A stretch of DNA of 64,000 bases from Strongyloides papillosus. Taxonomy: Eukaryota; Nematoda; Chromadorea; Rhabditida; Strongyloididae. Where the stretch lies: assembly GCA_005656395.1 (NCBI GenBank), contig SRSI01000019.1, positions 1-64,000 on the forward strand, given 5' to 3'. The position numbers and the translations under genes are program-made. Below are positions 35,886 to 45,970 of this stretch, piece after piece. Every line of letters begins with the position of its first letter. The first letter of the stretch is position 1. Under the pieces are notes generated by a model. That model had not been told where the DNA came from and made no database searches. It saw only the letters and a program-made list of their open reading frames with translations.

Positions 35886-36834
35886 TATCAGTGAAGAAAT
35901 ATATAAAAATATTAATTTCTAAATAAATGTAATTTGTAGAGAAATATTGTTTTGGAAATTCTAGAGAATGCTTTTTCTTAGAAAAAATTTTAATTACATA
36001 GAAAAATATTATGTACACTTTACAATGAGTATAATTTTATATCATAAATTTATTTAAATTATTGATCAGAAAATTTTTTTAAGTTTAAGCTAATATTTTT
36101 CTAATTGTTTTTCTTTAGAATTTGTCGATTAAAAGATTTACATCATCACTGTTTGTTTGAGTTTTAAACTTTAGCTTGAAAATAATTTGATTTGTAAAAT
36201 AAAGTTTCCAATTATATTTGATAACATGTAAAATAGTAAAAATATATATTTTATTTTTTATATGTAATCTAAAATATTTTTGATCGTTGATCGCTTGATT
36301 CTTTTTTCTCTATGTCTAACCCCTATTCTTATTGTAATCATATTATTTATATATATAGGCTAAAATAGTTACATGAATTTAGTAACATTTTAGGACTGTT
36401 CTAACTTGATATAATTTTAGGTTTTATTGCTATATTATGTGCTGTTATTGAAACCTGTGAAATTGTAATCTCAGGGTAAGTCATTAATTGTTTCTAATAT
36501 TGTTATTGTTTATATCTTTTAGTTTGTTTCTTGTTTGTAATTAAATTTATATCTTTCTTGCGTACACCTTTGTTCTTTTAAGAGGAAGCCGCCCGTGAAC
36601 TTTAAAAATTTTACTGAATTATTTTTTATAAATTTTTCAAAATGCTTTTAATTTCCTTTAGCTTAATATATAGAGAACTTGATGTTTCGAACTAAATTTG
36701 ATGGTAGTATTTTTTTATTAAAATATAATTTCCGTATCCAATAAGGCTCGGTTGTCAAATCATTATAATTTTTTTAAGCACGTTCTTTATTAATCATATT
36801 CTTTATTATTTTGTTTTTAAACCAGAACCCGAAA
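35886..36834. other. Intergenic, unit 14 3' flank
   Basis: AT-rich; the start matches the 3' flank of gene 15. The part from about 36240 to 36600 has no counterpart in units 13 or 15 and may be another insertion. No coding region is supported. Confidence 0.4.
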
Positions 36835-37233
36835 TGATCAGAGATCATTAGTAATAACGATCAAAGACCGTAGGTAAACAAAATAATAAAAATTTAATTA
36901 AAGTAATAGCCAAAACAAGAAAAAAGTACTTGAAATTAATTAAACCTGAGGAAATAAACAAAATTTAATCAAGAAAATGGGAAAAACACATTAAAAAGGG
37001 ATTAAGTCCAGATGTTTCGAAATCAAAGATCAAGGATAGATGGGCCCTGGTGCACTATAAAAGGAAAACATAAATTCAAACTGTTCGTCTCTGATTTGTC
37101 CTATTAAATAATTTCTCAATACTCTAATATTCCTCTATTGTTATTTCTAATGTTTAAATAAAATTATTTCATTTATTATTTCTGTTTTTATCTACGAACA
37201 GCTACACCACGCAGCCACAACGAACTTCAAACA
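36835..37233 (+). mobile_element. Probable solo LTR
   Basis: 399 bp bounded by TG and CA, present in unit 14 but absent at the matching place in units 13 and 15. Contains CTATAAAAGG (TATA box at 37056) and AATAAA at 37157, spaced as in an LTR promoter and polyadenylation site. No internal retroelement genes. The direct target repeat is unclear. Confidence 0.5.
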
Positions 37234-37353
37234 ATAATTGAATAGAGTAAAATACTGATAAGGAATAATTTTATTAAAATACTGTTTATTAAAATAATGA
37301 AAAACAATTTGCGAAATAATTTTTGATATTAGTATCAATTCACCAAATTTTTC

Positions 37354-38635
37354 TTAGGTTGTTCAATTAAAAATGTCGCTTTTTAGAATATCGAATTTTA
37401 ATTGATGATAATTTCCTTGTACGTCTACGTATCGATACAAGATATATGCCATCTTGTAGAGCAAATTGAGGACTATCAATGTTATCTTTTTGCACTTTGT
37501 TTGCAATTATTAAAAAGTTGCCATTACTCAAAAAAAAAGTTACGTCAAAAATGAATTTCCGGTCAATTTACTTGTACAAGTTCAAACTTAGCCAAACAGC
37601 AGCTAAAACTTCAAGAAAAATTAATGAAACATTAGGCCAAGGATCTACTAACAAACGAACCATACATCGTTGGTTCCAGAAATTTCGTAATGGAAATATA
37701 AGTCTTCAAAGAAGGGAGGATTCGCGTGAAGTAAATATTCTTGAGAACGGAAAATTAAAAAAAATAGTGGAACGTAATCCAACAACGACTGTTCTGGAGT
37801 TCGCGGGGGAATTGGGCGTCAGTGTTGGAACTGTATCCAACCGCTTAGAAGCCATAAATATGAAGAAAAAAATTGATTCTTACAAACCCCATGAATATAC
37901 TCCCGACCAATTTTAAGGAAGGTGAAAACTTGTTCTTCTTTGATTTTTAGGAACAAGAATGACTCATTTTTGAATAGGATTGTAACGTGCAATAAAAAAT
38001 GGGTCATGTTTGACAACCACAGAAGTCATCACAATGGATGAACAAAAATGATAACCCTAAAAACTTCCGTAACTCAAGAATTCAAATAAAAAGCTTTTGC
38101 TAAATATTTGGTGGACTTGTGATGGAATCATCTATCATAAGTTTCTAAATCCTAGAGAAACTATGACTGCAGACCGATACTGTGAGGAATTAAAAGAAAT
38201 GCACCAAACATTATCGGTTCTGAAACCTGCATTGGTCAACAGAAGAGGTCCAATACTACTTCATGATAATGCCAAACCTCACGTTTCAAGAATCACGGTG
38301 CAAAAACTAACCGAATTGGGATATGAAACTCTGCCACATCCTCCTTATTCACCGGACTTGTCTCCAACGGATTACCACTTATTCAAGGAATTAGAGCTTC
38401 ATTTGCGTCAGAAAAAATTCTCCAAATATGATGACCTAAAAAATGACGTCTTGGAGTTTTTGGATTCAAGAGACTGAAGTTTTTATTCAAATAGCATAAA
38501 TAAACTCGTATCAGGTTGGCAACAATGTGTTGATTGTAACGGTACCTATTTCAAATAAAAATATTAATTTTTGACTGAGTTATGACATTTTAAAATTGAC
38601 TGTCAAAAAGCGACATTTTCAATTGAACAACTTAA
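37354..38635 (+). mobile_element. mariner element 1
   Basis: Terminal repeats TTAGGTTGTTCAATT and, inverted, TTAAGTTGTTCAATTG; 1282 bp. The unit 13 paralogue at about 31150 is an empty site (CACCAAATTTTT joined to ATATTGACTAAAGATG), which confirms the insertion and its TA target. Confidence 0.85.
37551..38477 (+). pseudogene. mariner transposase, degenerate
   Basis: N-terminal helix-turn-helix region (SQTAAKTSRKINETLGQG, RTIHRWFQKFRNG) is open to TAA at 37914-37916, then frames shift. The first catalytic Asp of TCDEKW is Asn here (TCNKKW near 37988), while the second (LLHDNAKPH) and third (SPDLSPTDYH) are kept in the second half, 38097-38477. Not functional. Confidence 0.85.
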
Positions 38636-39085
38636 TATATTGATTAAAGATGTAAAGTCTATTAACTAATCTCTAATCAGTGTTGCATATGCACAAAAAA
38701 ATGGAACAAATTTTGACAAATCTTGTTAAATGTAATAAAATGTCTCATCTGTTTATGAAATTAAAATTTTTTAACTTTAGTGAAAATTTTTAAGTTTGTT
38801 GGTGTATTCGCGCAAGGTAAAAGATAGTTTATTTCACAAGAAGGTTAAATAATACATTTAAAACAAAAATTACAAAATTTATAAAGCGGCCACCTAACAG
38901 TTATATTTTTATTAGTTAGTAACAAAAGAGGGAACTTTAACTTTTTATCAGTTACAATTAACACAAGCAATATAAATATACGTCCCTCTTATCCCTTTTC
39001 AACACTAAAAATAACATAGATTAGTAATTGAGGTTACAAAGTAAAGCTATGACAAAATTTCAAAATATTTATGTGGCTCGGGGTA
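38636..39085. other. Intergenic with element fragments
   Basis: Continuation of the unit 14 flank, then a fragment of the TGGGACA family at about 38690-38760 and a GCGGCCACCTAACAG stretch at 38887. No gene. Confidence 0.4.
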
Positions 39086-39494
39086 CACTCAGCTAAAATA
39101 TTTCTACCGTTTGGTAAAGTGTAATTTTGTGTATATGCATACAAATTTAATTTAATTTGAATTAGTGATACATGATAAATTAAATGTTAAAATTATGAAT
39201 ATTACTTCGAGTTTTAGAAAAAAAAGAGGGAAAATATCTTAAAAATGTATGATTTATAATGATTGTGATCAAAAATTACAATTAAGTATACAATCAACTT
39301 TAGAATGTTTTTTTCTTATAGAAAACTTCTTACTCAATAAAGAAGTCCACCAATTACTTTAATGTAAAATACCTTTTATTTAACTAAAAGATGTTCTCAT
39401 TATTGTACTTTTAGTCATTTTTATTAAATTTGTTTACCGTAAAATTAAATTACGGTTACACTTTACCAAACGGTAAAAATATTTTAGCTGAGTG
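39086..39494. mobile_element. TIR MITE, ACACTCAGC type
   Basis: Inverted ends CACTCAGCTAAAATATTT and ACCGTTTGGTAAAGTGTAA pair over about 50 bp at each side (39086-39130; 39456-39494). The flanking GTGGCTC and GAGCCAT also pair. Noncoding, about 410 bp. Confidence 0.6.
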
Positions 39495-40122
39495 TCCTAT
39501 GAGCCATTTATGTAACCGCTTTTTTGTCTTTATATACCATACTGTTAGAGGTAAAATTTTCTTTACAGGATAAATAAAAAACAAACAATCGGCGGCCCGT
39601 CACCTCACCACTGGCTAATTTGCATTTTTTGACATTGGTAAAATGTGTATTAACAATGAGTATTTTGTATTGTAATGTGCCATAACACTGTAAATCTCAT
39701 AGTTATGGCACATTTTCTTATCTTATTAACATATTTAACCTTTTATTATATATGAATTATGCAATAACACGAAATTTTAAAAATGATGCAAACTTCCAAA
39801 GATGGCAATTTTTATATGATAAAAATGTATATTAATGTTACAATAAAGACATTATCTTTAATTTAATATAACAAACAATAAAAAAAGTAAGAAAATTATA
39901 TTTTTTAAATATAATGTTATGATAAAACATCTATTACGCAAGTTAAAAATTAACAATACAAAGAAAGCTTTATATTAACAGTTATAATAAATGCATCAAT
40001 GTAATAAAAATTATTAAAATTGTAGTTATATTTTTAAATAAGGAAATAGTATATATTATAAAAATCAAAAACGAAATAGAATAAAATTTATATTTAACTA
40101 TCATAAAAAAAGGAAAATGGAA
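39495..40122. other. Intergenic, AT-rich
   Basis: Contains GGCGGCCCGTCACCTCACCA at about 39591, matching the ends of the small element at 53339-53520, so it is probably one end of a damaged member of that family. Nothing coding. Confidence 0.4.
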
Positions 40123-40876
40123 TTTAACAGTCAACTACATTAAATATGCTACATCTTTGTAAAATTTGCGCTATCTTTGTCACTTTTGCTACATCTTTTT
40201 GACCAATTTGCGCCATCTTAGTACATTTTTGCGATATGTATTTTTCATACCAAATAAATTATTCTTTAACATAATTTAGGTATGTTAAAGAGTAAAATAA
40301 TATTTTTTAAATAAAGTGGAATTGAATTGGAAAAAGTGACTTTTGCTTGTCTATTGGGTAACAAAAATGGTTTTTTTAAGAAACATACATAATATGGTCA
40401 AACGAAAAAGCATTCTTTTTTATTTTTACTAACTTATTTTTTGATTATTCCATTGTATTCAGTTCACACATGGCAACGCACTTTACAGCAACCCCTACCC
40501 TAATTAAATTAAAGAAGAGACAATGGAAATCAGCTTGCCTATGGTCACCTATGATCAAGCGAAATGGTATTAAAAAAAAGAAAAAAATATGAGTAACCAT
40601 GGACAAGCGAATGTCTACCGTCTGAAAAAAAGATGTCTCAAAAATGTATTAAGATGGCGCAAATTGGTCAAAAAGATGTAGCAAAAATGTACAAAGATTT
40701 CGCAAATTGGTCAAAAAAATGTAGTAAAAATGACAAAGACGGCGCAAATTGGTCAAAAAGATGTAGCAAAAGTGACAAAGATAGCGCAAATTGGTCAAAA
40801 AGATGGCGCAAAATGTCATAAGATGTAGCAAATTTTACAAAGATGTAGCATATTTGATGTAGATAACTCTTAAATT
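40123..40876. repeat. Repeat family copy A with internal minisatellite
   Basis: The left end (AGTCAACTACATTAAATATG, CTACATCTTTGT) pairs with the right end. The core from about 40310 to 40620 matches 56400-56730 in copy B. Probably a non-autonomous DNA element. Confidence 0.55.
40635..40860. repeat. Minisatellite, ~42-bp period
   Basis: Four tandem units at a step of 42-43 bp (CAAATTGG at 40660, 40703, 40745, 40787), each made of two related 21-bp halves with AAAGATG and GCAAA. An inverted shorter stretch of the same motifs lies at 40147-40235. Open frames on both strands here are a by-product of the repeat. Confidence 0.75.
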
Positions 40877-41517
40877 ATGGGGTTCTTATGGCTCACAAAG
40901 TTCTCACTAATGGAATAAAATATTGTACATATTTGTGTATTTCTCAACAAAAAAATCAAGTTTTTTTCATCAAGACTCTAGCGGAACACATTGTAAAACT
41001 TAATTTTTGTAAGATATTTTTGATGTAACATTTTTTTTACTTAACAAGGAAGTTTTTATTATATTTAATTACACTTTTTTGTCAACGTATAATTTTTGCA
41101 AAACATTCTTGATCAAACAGAACAATTAATATTTTGCAAAATAATTGTAGGAAATAAAATCTCTAGGGAGTAAATACTTTATTAAATTATTAACCACTAA
41201 AACAGTACAATACGTTTTCTATATTTATTTCATATTTGGAGTATTTTTTTCAAAATCTAATGTTCTTAATGAAAATGAAACCAACTATCATTTACTGAAA
41301 TATTACTTTCATTTAGAACAAGTTATATATTTCAATATTTTTTTGTATAAAATATACTTTATAGGAAAACAATTCCGGTAAGTTAATAAAATATTTGATA
41401 AAGGTGATTTGAAAATTAATTATAATGTTTACATATACTTTTATTTTTAAAACATATCTATGGATATTTTCTCGCTATAAATAGTCATAGAATACTAACA
41501 TTTATTTCATTAACAAA
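40877..41517. other. Upstream region of gene 15
   Basis: AT-rich sequence shared with the region before gene 14. TATAAATA near 41476 lies about 40 bp before the ATG. No other gene. Confidence 0.5.
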
Positions 41518-42582
41518 ATGCTACTATTAAATCATATAATATTTTTTATTTTGTTAATTTTAATAAATTTAACTAGTCAAATAATAGTAGTTCCATACAC
41601 AATAAAAACTGACGGTAGAAAATCATTATTTAAATATAATGGAAAATACTATGAGAGTATGAAACAAATGTCACAAGTAATTATAAAACACCGAGAAATA
41701 AAAAATATTGGGGAAGTTTATGTATGTAATCTGGGTTTTAAGAGAAATGGAGAGTTTATAAAAACTGAAGTAAAAATTGCTGAAAACGTATTACCATTTC
41801 TTGATTCAAAATATCAATCGTCTTCGTTTGATTTAAGTAAATATGAGTCGAAAAGTGATAGTATGTACCGTTGTGGTACTACAATTAACAAAAAATTAGA
41901 GGTCGTTATTAAATTTGCAAAGGTATCAAAATGTCATATTAAAATTAATGCACCTAATGTCGCACCAGTCCAAAAACCTTGTAAGGTTAAACCAATGGTT
42001 CCGCTAAAACATTTCTGCGTTAGTACAATACATGGATGTTTTAGCTACAAATATAACAGTTTATTTCATTATATATGGAGAGAAATTTGGTCCACTTGTG
42101 GTAAAAATCACAAAAGAGGTTTTTATAGAATGATGAAAATGAAGGTAAGTTATTTTTTTTAAATTTATATGATTATTATATAGTATTTAACCGAAATGAA
42201 TCGCTATAGAAGATTTTGTGGAAAGTCGAACCTTATTATTCATCCAATTTTATCTGATATAGCCCAACGTCGTGCTGATTCAGTGGCAAACTATCAAAGA
42301 TTAAGAACAGATCTATCACGAATATCATCGAATAATCCATATAACCAATATAATGAACTAATTGCTTCTACTAGTCGTGGTAGTAGTATGTTATTAATGT
42401 ATATTCTATTTCATGATGCATGGACCCACAATTCAAATTTTGATCGACCATCAGAAAGAAAATGGGAGATGGCAAAATTAATGTCTAGCCAAACAAGATA
42501 TGTTGGAATTGGTATTTCAAGTAGTCAGAATACTGTTTATGTTTGTGTAAAGTTTACTTCAGACTCAATATATACAAAATAA
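41518..42582 (+). CDS. CAP-like secreted protein, group B gene 15
   Basis: Exons 41518-42144 and 42184-42582 (39-bp phase-0 GT-AG intron) give 341 residues. Signal peptide with ILLILINLTSQ, N-terminal domain with CGTTIN, HGCFSYKY and IWREIWSTC, then the CAP-like domain YLTEMNRYRRF, AQRRADSVANYQ, HDAWTHNSNFDR, MAKLMSSQTRYVGIGI, YVCVKFTS. Closest to gene 14. AACAAAATG start context and promoter are intact. Confidence 0.84.
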
Positions 42583-42988
42583 TATTAATGAAAAAATATA
42601 AAAGATTATAAATTTTAAAAAAAAATGTAATTTGTGGGAAAACATTGTTTTAGAGGTTCCAGAGAGCGTTTTTTCTTGAAAAAAATTTTAATTACATAAA
42701 AAATATTATCTACTCTTTACATTTAGTGTAGTTTTATATCATTAAATTATTTTTTTATTTGATAAAAAAATTTTTTAAGTTTTAGCTAACATTTTATAAT
42801 TGTTTTTCCTTCAAATTTGTTGATTAAAAAATTTATATCATCCACTATTTATTTAAGTGTTCAAATTTAGGCTAAAAATAATTTAATTTGTAAGAGAAAG
42901 CTTCCAATTATATTTTAAAACATATAAAATGTTTTATGAGTTTTCTAACATGTTATTCAGTTCCTTAACTCGTTGACTACCGTGTGCA

Positions 42989-43050
42989 TACCCGGGTATG
43001 CACGCAGTAACTTACGTTTCCCCAAAACGTGCATACCCGGGTATGCACGT
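42989..43050. repeat. Two perfect 20-bp palindromes at one piggyBac end
   Basis: GTGCATACCCGGGTATGCAC occurs twice (about 42984-43003 and 43031-43050), only at the end beyond the transposase stop codon. GC-rich against the local background. Could be transposase binding sites or a hairpin transcription terminator. Confidence 0.75.
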
Positions 43051-43126
43051 TTTTTAATTCTCTGTACAATATCAAAATCATACTAAATTTTTTTTACAAA
43101 TTTATTAGAGAACACTAGCAACAATT

Positions 43127-44704
43127 TTATTTACATTTTGTATGAAATCTCTGAAAACATTCAAGACAGTAATATTTTTTACACTTACTGCACTTGGTTT
43201 TAACCTGTTTTGCTTTCTGTCTAGCGACGTTTGATCCAAATTTTTTAGATAGCTGTTGATAACATTCAACACATCTTCTTCTTGGAATTCTTCCTTTTCC
43301 TGTTACTGTCTCAAGAATGTGATGGACTCTTGACATTTTAGGTCTTTCTAACTTTAACATTGAGGCAACAATTTGACGTTTAAAGTCAACAATTTTGATC
43401 TTTGAATCTGAATTTAGCTGATAAATGTTCCAGGCATTGACAACGGCAGCTTGGGTGACTACAAAAAAAAATATACGAAGATACCATTTCATTGTTTTCC
43501 TAATATATGGACAGTATGATGCCATCTGGTCAGAAATATCTACGTATGATTTTCCAACATTGTAGTCTAAAATAACCCGTGGTTTTCCGTTTTCATCAAT
43601 TAAATCATCATGCGTTGTTGACAGCATCAATACATCCCGTTTATCATGCCATTTGAGAACCAAAATTCCATCATTAGTTTGAGCTGCAACTTGTTGGCCT
43701 TTCTTCAATTTCAATGATGTCACACTTTTTGGTAGACTAGCTCGATTTTTCCTGATAGTTCCAACTAGATTTGTTTTGTTTTTTATCAATGTTCGAGCCA
43801 AGGGTACACTTGTGTACCAATTATCTGTATATAATGTTCGACCATGTCCTAACAAATCATCTAGTAACTTGAGTACCACGTCTTCAGCTACCGTCCCTTT
43901 TCTCGGTTGGTCTTGTTTTCCAGCATAAATAATCATATTGTGTGTGTACCCGTGTTGAGAACAAATTTTAAAAATTTTTATTCCGTAGCTGTAACGTTTA
44001 CTCGGAATGTATTGTCTAAAACTAATCCGTCCACGATACGGAACTAAACTCTCGTCAATACAAACGTTCTCTCCTGGTCTAAAAAGTGTCTTACATTTTG
44101 AAACAAATAAATCCATAAATTTTTCAATTTTGTATAATTTTGACCCACTGTTGTTTTCGTTATCAGCAAAATGTAACGATCGCATCAAAGAAAAAAATCT
44201 AGATCTTGGCATTACACTAGAACAAATAGCGTGCCCTCCTATGGCTGGATCACTAGACCAGTAGTCTTCTAATTTTGGCAGGCGCACATACCCCATTTGA
44301 ATAATAACAGCTAAAAATTTACGTATTTCAACCTCATCTGTTGGAATAAAAGCACTATCTTTTGTTGGACCATACCTATTGGTCTCTTGAACGATGAAAT
44401 CTATCATTTCATCATCAAAAAACAAGTTGTAATAATCACTAGGAGTTTTACATTTACTAACTAAATTTTTATTCAAACCAGATTTTGGATCTCTAAACTT
44501 CCATCTTGATGGTTTGGTAATGTTGTGTGACCATGAATTTAGAGTGTCATTAGATTCATCTTCACCTGATACCGAAGAAAAACTTTCGTTTTCATAAAAA
44601 AAATTGTCATCAACATTACCATCGTCTTCTTCATCATCATAATCTCCACCACTTCCCAATGACAATTTTTCAAAGCTCAAATCATTGAAATCTCTTGAAT
44701 TCAT
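43127..44704 (-). CDS. piggyBac transposase
   Basis: Cut-and-paste DDE transposase. I take the start at the second Met (MNSRDFND, near 44704), giving about 525 residues; a start at 44758 is also open. Acidic N-terminus, then the catalytic Asp blocks CIDESLVPYRGR, TLYTDNWYTS and SYVDISDQM, and a C-terminal cysteine-rich zinc-binding domain (CVEC...CSKCKKYYCLEC...C). No stop or frameshift, and both TTAA-bounded ends are present, so the element may be active or very young. It is a different lineage from the copy at 9148-11231. Confidence 0.9.
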   Translation of the reverse strand: MNSRDFNDLSFEKLSLGSGGDYDDEEDDGNVDDNFFYENESFSSVSGEDESNDTLNSWSHNITKPSRWKFRDPKSGLNKNLVSKCKTPSDYYNLFFDDEMIDFIVQETNRYGPTKDSAFIPTDEVEIRKFLAVIIQMGYVRLPKLEDYWSSDPAIGGHAICSSVMPRSRFFSLMRSLHFADNENNSGSKLYKIEKFMDLFVSKCKTLFRPGENVCIDESLVPYRGRISFRQYIPSKRYSYGIKIFKICSQHGYTHNMIIYAGKQDQPRKGTVAEDVVLKLLDDLLGHGRTLYTDNWYTSVPLARTLIKNKTNLVGTIRKNRASLPKSVTSLKLKKGQQVAAQTNDGILVLKWHDKRDVLMLSTTHDDLIDENGKPRVILDYNVGKSYVDISDQMASYCPYIRKTMKWYLRIFFFVVTQAAVVNAWNIYQLNSDSKIKIVDFKRQIVASMLKLERPKMSRVHHILETVTGKGRIPRRRCVECYQQLSKKFGSNVARQKAKQVKTKCSKCKKYYCLECFQRFHTKCK

Positions 44705-44892
44705 ATTATGTCTTACAAGTTTTATCGATAAATATGTGCAAAGATACAAAAGAAACAATTAAAAATTTTATTTTAAACCCAAAAATGTTTTATTTGTCCA
44801 AATTGTGCATTTTATAATGACTTTTTAAAAAAAAACTATTACATCATGAAACGTAAGTTGCTCGCAATATTGTGCGGCAGTCAATGTGTTAA

Positions 44893-45449
44893 ACTAAGTA
44901 TACAAAGAATTTGATGCTTTAATTTAAATTTTATAGTAATATTTTTTTATTAAGATTTAATTTTCTATAACCAATTAAACCTAATCGTCAAATCACTGTA
45001 ACTTTTTCAAAGCACGTTATTTATCAATAATAATTTTTAATATTTTATTTTGCAACTGAGGCTTGAAATTATAATTAAATCGAATGAAATATTAATGGGA
45101 ATCAATTATATAAAAATAACTGTTATTAAAATAATAAAAGAAATTAACTAAATGCTTTTTATTTTAGTTTACAAGAACTTTGTATTGATTAAATATTTAA
45201 AATTAATTTAATAGTTTATAATAATTATTTTCATGTAGAAGGAGTTGAAATATTTCAACTTTTCTTTCAAATTAAGTAATTTTCAAAAAAATTAATAATA
45301 TGTTATATTGCAAAATGAAATGTTAACATTAATATGCTAAAAATAAATTAAAATGTTTACCTATGTTTTGATTTTAGCATACTTTTTATATACTTTTTCT
45401 ATTATGAAAATACACAAATGATTATGATTGAATTTATTATAATAATGTT
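44893..45449. other. Intergenic, unit 15 flank
   Basis: Resumes the sequence interrupted by piggyBac 2 and matches 30450-30620 in unit 13. No gene. Confidence 0.45.
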
Positions 45450-45970
45450 ATTATCATGATATACAGCAAATTTGTTCTTGTTAACTCTAATTAATTTAAC
45501 TATTCAAATAATACTAGTTTTTTATACTAAACAAGATTACGTAATTCAACTTTAATATTTAATGTGATATTTATTTTTAATGAAGTTTTGCCGACATAAT
45601 AAAAAGAATTTTTTTTGGAAGAAAAAAAAATTGTTTTACAGAAGTTCGTATATATAATACTGATTCCAGAAGAAATAATTAAATTATTCTATCTAATGAG
45701 AAAGGGTGTGAAGGTATAATCCACATCTTGATATAACTGCTAAATATGTCACGTAAAATGTTTAAAATAATTTTAATCCTCATCAAAATGTATATAGATG
45801 TTATAAAAGAAAATTCAAAGATTTTGTCAAGTTGTTGAATAAACAATCATAAAAAAAACGTCAAATTGATTTTCAAGTATTTAGTGATAAACCAACATTA
45901 CGACAAAGAATTTCTGTCTATTTACGTTAAGTGGCTGAATTTGTTACACGAAAAATTCAGAAACTTAGAA
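45450..45970 (+). pseudogene. Relic of a group B/C CAP-like gene
   Basis: Starts ATGTTATTATCATGA near 45450, with LLTLINLTIQ codons matching the LLILINLTSQ signal peptide of gene 18. Further on, codons read KGCEG, then NPHQNVY and KRKFKDF, matching KVCEG, SPHHQNEYY and SRKFKAF of gene 16. Stops and shifts throughout; exon 2 is not recognisable. Confidence 0.6.

Larger units (their letters stand above)
42969..44888 (-). mobile_element. piggyBac element 2, apparently intact
   Basis: Flanked by TTAA at 42965-42968 and 44889-44892; 1920 bp. Imperfect terminal repeats CTCGTTGACTACCG and, inverted, CACATTGACTGCCG, with AACTTACGTTTC as a second shared block. Inserted in the unit 15 flank; the matching place in unit 13 has no insertion. 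Confidence 0.88.

Noticed and set aside
40633..40831. Open frames on both strands (60-62 codons)
   Set aside because: They arise from the 42-bp minisatellite whose period is divisible by three; no protein features.
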